Origin: Cerioporus squamosus
Taxonomy: Eukaryota > Basidiomycota > Agaricomycetes > Polyporales > Polyporaceae
NCBI GenBank assembly: GCA_022592435.1
Contig: JABYQS010000792.1
Location: forward strand, 1-13,190
Direction: 5' to 3'
Length of the DNA stretch: 13,190 nucleotides
Position numbers and translations under genes: made by a program. Positions within the stretch are counted from its first letter, which is position 1. Every line of letters begins with the position of its first letter. Shown here in pieces: positions 6,698 through 13,190 of the stretch. The notes below the pieces were generated by a model. The model saw nothing but the letters and a program-made list of their open reading frames with translations, was not told the origin of the DNA and did not search any database.

Positions 6698-9298
6698 TTA
6701 GAGCGGACGCAGACCTACAAATTCTTCATAGTGATGTAGCACCTCGCGGAGCTGCTTGCGGGAGATTTCTGCTCTGTAGAGGATCTCGTCGTCGGAGCAC
6801 TTGCCGTCGAAGTACTGGTGGATACTACAAAAGGTTGATCTCTGAGCGCGGTCTGATACCTAGAGCAGCGAGAATGCACACTCACCGTTCGAACTGTCTG
6901 GCAATATGCGGCTCCTTCCCTAGTGACATCCCAGCAAGCCAGCGTCGTTCGAGAGGCGTCGCACGCGCCGGGTCGCTGATCATAGACGCAACATCGTCGT
7001 TGCCCCCAGTCTTGTAATATTCGTCCCACTTGGCCTCGTCGGCAGAGCTCCACAGGAACTCATCGTCCAGCTCGCCCGGTTTCTCGCGCTCATCCCGGTC
7101 TTCACCTTCCTCTTCATCGCTATCCTTCCTATGCTTGACTTTTTCCGGAGACCGGGCGCGCGTCTGCTTGCGTGCTGTTTTTGGCGACAGAGACATCCAA
7201 TACTCGACAGGACTCGACTCCGAGACAGTCTCCAGGTTCGGCCCCGCCTTCTCCTCCGCACCGCCTCTGCGCCCACGTCCGCGATCTGGGCTGTCATTCC
7301 TCCGCTCCCGACTGCGACCGATGCTGATGCTCCTGGCGCGCGACCGCGACCGCTTGCGCATGACGTGCTCTTCCCACCGCTTGCGCACGCGTTTCTTGAG
7401 CTCCACGGTGGCGATAATGCGGATGCGCAGATGCAAACGGATGAGGAGGTCCCGCTTCAGCATCCACAAGACGACGTCGAGGTAGAGAGGTATGAGCTCC
7501 TTGGAGCCAACGACGGTGGCATAGAAGTGGTTCGCGAGCTGCTGGTGCGTCGCCGTAGAGATCATAGCGAGCAGCTTGGGGAGAGGTGGCACTCCTGCTT
7601 GGGCGAATGTGCGCGCGAACTCTTCGGAAAGAGTTGCCAGCCTGTGGAGGTCGTCAGTCATGTGCAGAACCTAGACTGCGAGGTCAACGTACGGGGCCGG
7701 GAACTTCTGAGGGACTGAGAAGACCGTCTTCAGACTTCCATGCACTACGTCGACAATCTTCGCCCGACGATGCATCACGAGCCATCGCACGGCAGGGTAC
7801 ACTTGAGACTCCAACTGCCAGTCAAGCAAGCTCGCCATATCAGCCAGACTGAGGTACACAGATGCCGAGTCGAGGAACTTAAGAAGCTGCTCCGCCAGCT
7901 CTCGTTCGTCGGGATTGAGCTGTGCAGCACGCAGCTGCATGGACAGCTCGTAACCTCTCTCGTCGTCATCATCCAGCCGGAGGAGAGCCTTCCAGGGGGT
8001 GAGAGCAGGCAGCCTCCACGCGAAGCTCAGCTCGGGACCCCATGCGTTGGGCTCCCCATCTTCATCTTCGCGCTCTTCTTCCGGCTCGAAGTCCTCATCC
8101 GCATGGAGGAGCGAGTCTAGATACGGAGGGAGTTGCAGCTCGAGTGGAAGGCCGTGGAGGGTAATATGAGCGATAGTGTTGTCCTTGATCGACTCGAACA
8201 GTGTCTTCATCGCAGGCGCAATAGTCGATACCTTGAGAGCTTCGTACATGAAGTCTGCATAAGATTCACCTGGGACAGTATGAGCACACGCACAGCGTGA
8301 AGAAGAATGCGCATACCTTTGTTCGCGTACTCCTCTTTCAACAAGCTCAGCATCTCGCATTCGGCCTCCACGTATTGATGCAGCACCTGTTCCTGGTAGA
8401 GGACCGCGGTCACATTGAACGCAATCTGCTGGTAGATCGTGTCAAAGTACTTCGCAATGTTCCCCGAAGCAGAGGAAGAAGGATCCGGGAGGTCCAGAAC
8501 GAGCACAAAATGGAACGTCTTGATCCCCGAGCTTGATTCGCCCGCCTGCGTGTGTATCCTCGGCGCACGCCCCTGCCGACTCTCCCGACCCTCGCGCTCA
8601 TCCCCGTTTCTACCCACACTCTCTGCCCTTTCCGGGGTGAGTACACGCTCCTCCTCTCGCGGAGACTGCCTCTTCTTTGATCCTCGCCCTCGTGAAGTCG
8701 CTTTCGCCTTCGCCTGCTTGAACCGCCACCCACCATCCGCGTCGGCACACACCGGATGCCCAACGAATGCGAGGTCGTCCACAATCAGCTCGAACTTCTG
8801 GTGGCACATGGAACTCTGCGGGCACAAAATCTGCGCGAGGAACTCGGCCGAGTAGCCAAGGAGCATGTCGTATTCGTCCCCGCACTCGCCGCCGACCGCG
8901 CTTCCCCCTAGGCCTAGATTCGCATGCGGCGCGTCGTCCTTGACGTGTGGACGATCGCTCTTCGATGGGGAGGCGCGCCGCGAGGTCGGGTGCGACTGAG
9001 GATGGGGATGCGTGAAGGAGACGGACCTGTCGCGCCGTGTGCGCGGTCGCTGCCAGTAATACTCGGAGTAGTCATTCACTTCAAACGCGGATGCGTCCCA
9101 TTGCGGTTCCTCTGCGATGTTATCTGGGCTGTTGGCTGCTCGCCATGGGTTGTCTGCGAGCGCGCCTGGGAAGTCGTTCGTTGGCAGAGGGCGCGCGAGT
9201 CGGGGGATCGTCTGCGGAGAGGGCGGCCAGTGGTAGACTAGGTTCGAGCCTTTCGCAGACGATGTGACAAGCAGTATGCACAAGATGGTCGCGCTCAT
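6698..9298 (-). CDS. NPR3: Npr3, nitrogen permease regulator 3 (SEACIT/GATOR1 subunit)
   Basis: Exons 9298-8317, 8269-7693, 7641-6886 and 6824-6698 (stop TAA) give 813 residues; introns are 47, 51 and 61 nt with donors GTATGC, GTACGT and GTGAGT. The N-terminus MSATILCILLVTSSAKGSNL followed by VYHWPP is the hallmark of the Npr3/NPRL3 longin domain. The conserved EYDMLLGYS (about 142-150) and the following FLAQILCP and LIVDDLAFVGHPVC are also family signatures. Basic/Ser-rich insertions at about 85-140 and 190-275 and an Arg-Ser-rich, acidic stretch in exon 3 are probably disordered. The winged-helix-like C-terminal part ends in ISRKQLREVLHHYEEFVG. Npr3 with Npr2 and Iml1 acts as the GAP complex on the Gtr/Rag GTPases at the vacuole, restraining TORC1 when amino acids or nitrogen are scarce. 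A four-codon upstream frame overlaps the start codon. The identification is firm. Confidence 0.95.
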
Positions 9299-9309
9299 GT
9301 GTGAGCCAT
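9295..9309 (-). promoter_or_regulatory. Mini-uORF overlapping the NPR3 start codon
   Basis: ATG at 9309-9307 opens a four-codon frame (Met-Ala-His-Thr) whose TGA (9297-9295) overlaps the NPR3 ATG (9298-9296) as ATGA. The upstream ATG is in the context CTCCATGG, the NPR3 ATG in ACACATGA. It matters only if transcription begins upstream of 9309, which is likely but not shown. Confidence 0.55.
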
Positions 9310-9906
9310 GGAGAGAAGTAGAGCAAAAGAGTAAGTGCAGGTGACGGTGGTAGTTGGTGGTGGGAAGAACAGCGCGGAAAGCCTTACATACTACATCATT
9401 CAGTACACTAACCACTACGGTAAGTCCCTGCAGCCTTCGAACGGCCGGCCGTCACCACGAAGTAGTTACAACTTGAACATATCGCCGCCATCGACGGAGA
9501 TAGCACAATGACAAGCAAAGGATCTCAGCAGCAGTTGGCCCGCTCGCGTTCGTCTATGTACTCTATACTCGAGGACCATGAGGAGCTCAGGCTCGGCCGC
9601 TTGAGCTCTATCGCCCGGATCACCTATAGTCGGGGATAGACTTCAGGAACGGTCCGTTCATCATTGCCTGGGAAGTGCTTTCTTCTAACAAGTGAATCCT
9701 CACAGCTCGGCATTTTGGAGACAAATACAACGTTTCGCAGGACGTGTGTCAGGTCCGTCCGCTCACCAGATTACTATTGTGCCCATCAGGCATAGTGACA
9801 CGAAATCCTCCCCACCACAGTGGCCGACGTCTGACGGTGTTTCGGTGCTATGGTACGCCTTCACCATGCAATCTCATACACCGGCGGTTACGCATTCCAT
9901 CATGCA
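9299..9906. other. Intergenic region: NPR3 promoter and 3' UTR of copy B
   Basis: This 608-bp gap holds the NPR3 upstream region (right of 9298) and the 3' UTR of copy B (left of 9907). No clear TATA box for NPR3 is seen. An inverted repeat (7-bp arms GAGCTCA/TGAGCTC, 12-nt loop) is at 9583-9608. The 14-mer TGTATGAGATTGCA (minus strand, 9880-9867) is the counterpart of the one behind copy A. No gene is supported. Confidence 0.55.
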
Positions 9907-11206
9907 TTACGCCTTCTTCTTCAGCCCACGCTTCTCCACGACTGCGACGACGAGCTCTGGCGCAGTCTTGAGCACCTCGTCCGGGGTATGAGTCGGCGTC
10001 CACCCAAGATCCCTCCTCGCGCGATCTGCACGGCACCGCACGTTCGCGAAGAACATCGAGACTGCCTCTAAGTCGCCGTACCTGCCAAAGTACTTGTCGC
10101 ACTCATCCTGGCTGAGCGTGTCCGGCTCGGCCTCGGCAGCCACGCCCGCCGCAACGAGGGCCTCACCGAGGGCCTTGCACATGTCGTAGAGCGTGCACTC
10201 GCCGTTCTCGGTGAAGTAGTAGCCCGTGCGGCCGTGTCCGAGGCTCGAGGGATCCGAGTTCTCCACGATCTTCGAGAATAGACGGTAGTAGGCGTCTGCG
10301 TCTGCACTGCGTGTCAGCTTCTCCTCGCTCTCCCAGCACGGAAGACACTCACTGTCGTGGACGTGCACGGTGGCCCACGCGTTCTTGCCACCCCCGAGGA
10401 CACCCGCACGCCCGCGCCTCGCGAACACATCCGCAAACCACGGCAGCATAATCGTCGTCTTCTTCGCGATGCTGGCGTCGTACAGCGGGCCGCTCGGGGT
10501 GCCGTACACGTACCCCGGCAGGACGACGTACGTGCGGGCGTACCCGTCCTCGTCCGCTTTCACAACAAGCTGGATGGCGGTGTGTACGGGGGCTGTGGAG
10601 GGCAGTGCTTCCAGCGTGGCGACGTCGAGGTCAGAATAGATGTGGGAGGCAAGGTAGGCCCCGCGGGCGTTGTCAGCGACGAGCCCGGCGCCGGCCTGAA
10701 CGCACAGTGGTTAGTCTTGGTCAGGAGTGAAGGAATCTAGAGGGCCAACCGTATGGATGAGGTGTGGGACGTCACCGGTCTTCTCATACCGCCGCTTCAG
10801 GCCGGCGAGGATTGCCTTCAAGGCGGCTTCGTCGGTCGCGTCCGCCTGTGCGATGTCCTCTCTTAGCTTGACTGGTCGCATGGAACATCATAGCGTACTC
10901 ACGGTATGCACGACTATGTGCGCGTTCTCTGCGAGCTCGGTGAGCTTGTCGAGGTCTTGGAGCGACCCTACAACTGCCTTCACGCCAAACTTGCTCTCGA
11001 GCAGCTGCGCCTTTGCTGCGTCCCGGACGAGTGCGGTGATGGCAAACGTACTTGCTTGCGGGTGCTGGAGTATCAGTTGGAGGACGACACCTCCAATATA
11101 GCCTAAGTTGCATATATGGAGTCAAAACACAACCAGGACATGGAGCAGGGATCTGTGGTTCACCTGTGGCGCCGGTGTAGAAGATTTGGAGTTTGTCGGA
11201 CGACAT
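9907..11206 (-). CDS. NAD(P)-binding Rossmann/SDR-like protein, copy B (full length)
   Basis: Exons 11206-11164, 11102-10903, 10845-10750, 10695-10353 and 10301-9907 (stop TAA) give 358 residues; introns are 61, 57, 54 and 51 nt. The first splice joins across the cofactor loop, giving TGATGYIGG (11-19) with a GxxGxxG pattern. FAITALVRDAAKAQLLESKF follows, as in NmrA-like and epimerase-like proteins, where the Arg after the second strand often goes with NADP. PHLIHT and YVYGTPSGPLYD are shared with copy A. The C-terminal GYYFTENGE and DLGW.PTHTPDEVLK are typical of this fungal group. Canonical YxxxK is not clear, so catalysis may be atypical. The intron 10696-10749 has the poor donor GTTGGC where copy A has GTGCGT. 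It lies in inverted orientation to copy A, about 9 kb away. A TATAAA lies 76 bp upstream. Family and model are firm; the substrate is unknown. Confidence 0.9.
10302..10352 (-). other. Stop-free 51-nt intron in copy B
   Basis: Donor GTGAGT, branch-like GCTGACAC and acceptor GTGCAG; same position, phase and length as intron 512-562 of copy A, with most bases identical. Retention would insert 17 residues without a stop. Confidence 0.8.
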
Positions 11207-11281
11207 ATTGACTCGTGCAGGATGATGTTACTACCAGTGTGCGCGATCTTTCCTGGCTCTTGGTCGACGGCAGAGTTCTTC

Positions 11282-11287
11282 TTTATA
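11282..11287 (-). promoter_or_regulatory. TATA box of copy B
   Basis: TATAAA on the minus strand, 76 bp before the ATG at 11206, predicts a 5' UTR of roughly 45 nt. Confidence 0.55.
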
Positions 11288-11562
11288 CGTTCCCGGTCCC
11301 AGTGGCTAATTCCCGTCGCGTCGGAGATAAGAGCGCTCGGCCATTCTACATAGAGGCAACTGGACGTAAGTAGTAGTAGTCCTTACCAAGCACTGGCATT
11401 TGCGACTGATGCAGCTTTTGAAGGTGTCTAGAACTTAAGTACGTAGGTTTCGTAAAGCTGGGTTGACGAGGATGCTGAGAGCCTGAGACAGGCTGTGACG
11501 AGTTCGAACGGCGCTTAGATCGCCCCTTACGGACGAGGACCAGAAGCTGTTGAGACGAGAAG

Positions 11563-11577
11563 TTCTCCGTCGGAGAA
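11563..11577. promoter_or_regulatory. 15-bp palindrome, possible zinc-cluster factor site
   Basis: TTCTCCGTCGGAGAA is a perfect inverted repeat (7-bp arms, one central base). It contains CCG-N-CGG, an everted pair of the triplets read by fungal Zn(II)2Cys6 factors, and lies 357 bp upstream of copy B. Binding is inferred from the sequence only. Confidence 0.4.
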
Positions 11578-11742
11578 GTGCGCTACACTATGATACATGT
11601 GTCTTCAGAACGTCCGTGCGTGCCCATGATCTAGTACTGTACTATGGGGTATCCGTGCGTAGACAAGTCCGAGAGTTGTTACAATGCGAGTCAAACATAC
11701 ATATTCTGCGGATGTCTGTTTTCGCAGTCCAAGCCCTGACTA

Positions 11743-13190
11743 TCATACGCCCTTCTCGTCTTCAGTCACAGGTCCATTGACCCCATTAACCCCATTGACC
11801 TCCCATCCTTCGCCCTGCGCGCACCCATTGGCGGCAACGCCCGCCTGCCACCGCCCAACCCAATCCACGACATACTGCGCCATCTCCCGCCCCTCCTCCT
11901 TGCGCTTCCCCGTATCGCCAACCTTCCTCTTCCGCGCCTTCGCTTCCCGGCCCTTGTTATACGCCTCTTCCACCGCGTCCGCCCACTCGCCCAACTCGTA
12001 CTGCGTCCGCGACAGCTCGACGCCAACGCCCTCTTGCTCGAGGTACAGCCGCAGCCCGTGCTCCTCGATGAACAGCGGTCTCGGAACTACACAGGAATAG
12101 ATAACGTCAGCTTCTGTGCCACACTCAGCTGACGACCACCAAAGGGCTTACCGTAGACGAACGGCGTGCACGCATCGACGCACTCGGACACCGTCCCGTA
12201 CCCGAGCTTCCCGAGCAGGACGTCCGCGACCGCGGTCAGGTCGGGCATGTACACGTCCCGCGGCGCGACGAAGAGGTTCTCCGGGAGCTCCTCCCCGTCC
12301 TCCTTCCCCCAGTCCTTCGGCACCCCACACACGATCGCGATCCAGGAGTCGTCCGGGAGGATGCGCGCGTCGGGCTCCTCCTCATCCCCCTCTTGCTCCT
12401 GCTGGAACACGTCTCCGTTCGGCTGGAACTTGTCTTCGGCACGTGGCGTGGGCGGGATCGTCACCGCCTGGAACTGCGGGACGGAGGGGAACGCGGACAG
12501 TGTCGAGGTCTGCGGGGACGTCGGCACAAGCGCGGGCGGGGCACCCTCGACACGCAACTGAGACAGCGCACGGGGCCGCGGGCGACCAATCCCAGAGAGG
12601 GAGAAACGACGAGCAGGGATGTTCGACGCCTGCGGGGTGGGGCCAGAGATCGCGATCGTCAAGGCGTCCTCATGCCCTTCAGGATCGGCGGATCCGTTCG
12701 GCGAGGAAACACCATGGGTAGGATCAGCGTGGCCGTTCTGCAGCGCTTGGGATGCAGGTATAGGTGGCGGAAGAGGCCCCTGCGGTGAAGGCGGACAGGG
12801 GTTGGCGATGGAAGCGTGCTGAAGTGCCTCAGTCAATGCTTCCGCGTGCGCGATGCCGTCGAGCGCCCCGCCGAATGAAGGTGGTGTAGCGGATTTGGAG
12901 GAATTGCGACTGTGCGACCGACTATGTGCACGACTGTGAGGTTTATGAAAGACCTGTCCACCAAAAGAGACGATGAGGATTTTCGTCGTGTCCGGGTTGT
13001 GTAGGTGAGGTGTAATGCCGATGGAAGACAGTAGCCGACCGCGGCCCTCGGGCGTATACACGGTAGGGTCTGGCGAACGCACGAGCAGAGGAGCTTGTCG
13101 AACCTGTCGCGATAATGGTTTCCGTGGGTAGTGATCTGAGAAGGGAAGCTGTGGTAACAGTTTGTACGATGACGGCGGTCGGTTAAGGTG
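11743..13190 (-). CDS. GT-B-like protein resembling the N-terminal domain of L-arabinokinase (5' end outside window)
   Basis: Exons 13190-12152 and 12086-11743 (stop TAG), joined over a 65-nt intron (donor GTAAGC, branch GCTGACG, acceptor TGTAG), give 460 visible residues. The frame stays open to the window edge, so the true start is to the right. ILIVSFGGQ (about 71-79), the segment SWIAIVCGV, then RDVYMPDL and LLGKLGYGTVSE (about 325-336) and PFVYVPRPLFIEE are the conserved string found in the glycosyltransferase-like N-terminal half of plant L-arabinokinase (ARA1-type). The GKxGYGTxSE loop is where GT-B enzymes hold the nucleotide sugar. No GHMP kinase domain follows; the protein ends in a Lys/Arg-rich helix and a short Gly-Val-Asn repeat. 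About 190 low-complexity residues (about 84-276) interrupt the fold between FGGQ and LPDDSW. Function is unknown; a sugar-nucleotide binding or transfer role is inferred. Confidence 0.8.
11772..11800 (-). repeat. 9-bp coding repeat (Asn-Gly-Val units)
   Basis: Three near-identical 9-bp units (CCCATTGAC/CCCATTAAC type) encode repeated Gly-Val-Asn near the C-terminus of the GT-B-like protein. They are in frame, so copy number can vary without breaking the gene. Confidence 0.65.

Larger units (their letters stand above)
11207..11742. other. Intergenic region: promoter of copy B and 3' UTR of the GT-B-like gene
   Basis: This 536-bp gap separates two genes that both run on the minus strand. It holds the 3' UTR of the GT-B-like gene at its right end and the promoter of copy B at its left end. 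It contains a TATA box and a 15-bp palindrome, listed separately, and a short GTAGTAGTAGT run near 11369. No coding region is supported. Confidence 0.6.

Noticed and set aside
7671..7692. Apparent stop between two parts of NPR3, first read as a frameshift or nonsense mutation
   Set aside because: The stop lies inside a 51-nt intron (7642-7692) with donor GTACGT, branch ATGACTGAC and acceptor CACAG; both sides are in the same frame after splicing, so the gene is intact.
12116..12721. Open frame of about 200 codons on the plus strand opposite the GT-B-like gene
   Set aside because: Arg/Ser/Thr/Pro-rich shadow of the low-complexity region; the opposite strand carries the conserved GT-B motifs.
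1..13190. tRNA, rRNA, transposon, CRISPR array or secondary-metabolite core gene
   Set aside because: No cloverleaf-forming segment, direct-repeat array, transposase or reverse-transcriptase motif, or PKS/NRPS/terpene-synthase domain was recognised on reading both strands; a tRNA scan and a repeat-library search would be the decisive checks.

Overview
The window looks like nuclear DNA of a filamentous basidiomycete, probably an Agaricomycete. It is GC-rich and gene-dense. Coding regions are cut by many short introns (mostly 47-75 nt) with GTRNGT-type donors, CTRAC/CTGAC-like branch sites and CAG/TAG acceptors. The proteins resemble fungal families, including the TORC1 regulator Npr3. I joined exons by hand on both strands, and every gene below has a continuous frame across all its splice sites. 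No tRNA, rRNA, transposon, CRISPR array, phage gene or bacterial operon was seen.

Layout, left to right. (1) 1-951 (+): 3' part of an NAD(P)-binding Rossmann/SDR-like gene, cut by the window edge (copy A). (2) About 1096-1200: a decayed piece of the 3' end of the same family. (3) 1356-2916 (-): a two-exon gene for a helical protein with one C-proximal membrane anchor, probably a Pex26/Pex15-like peroxisomal tail-anchored protein. (4) 3333-4931 (+): a Gfo/Idh/MocA-family NAD(P)-dependent sugar/dihydrodiol dehydrogenase with a tiny 18-nt first coding exon. (5) 5519-6621 (+): an extended SDR (epimerase/uronate-dehydrogenase-like) in four exons. (6) 6698-9298 (-): NPR3, a subunit of the SEACIT/GATOR1 complex, in four exons, ending only 76 bp from gene 5. 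(7) 9907-11206 (-): a full-length paralogue of gene 1 (copy B), in inverted orientation. (8) 11743-13190 (-): 3' part of a GT-B-like protein resembling the N-terminal domain of plant L-arabinokinase, without a kinase domain.

The striking structural theme is the pair of closely related SDR-like genes (about 85% protein identity by eye, identical exon phases) in inverted orientation around about 9 kb of unrelated genes, with a relic of a third copy beside copy A. Four of the seven genes encode Rossmann-fold oxidoreductases and one a sugar-nucleotide-type transferase fold, so a carbohydrate theme is possible. The housekeeping genes NPR3 and the peroxin-like gene sit among them, however, and there is no transporter, transcription factor or core biosynthetic enzyme, so I do not call a metabolic cluster. 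I did not find a clear novel system. The best leads are the paralogue/relic arrangement, the stop-free 51-nt intron shared by both copies, the overlapping mini-uORF on NPR3, and the stand-alone arabinokinase-type domain with a roughly 190-residue disordered insertion.
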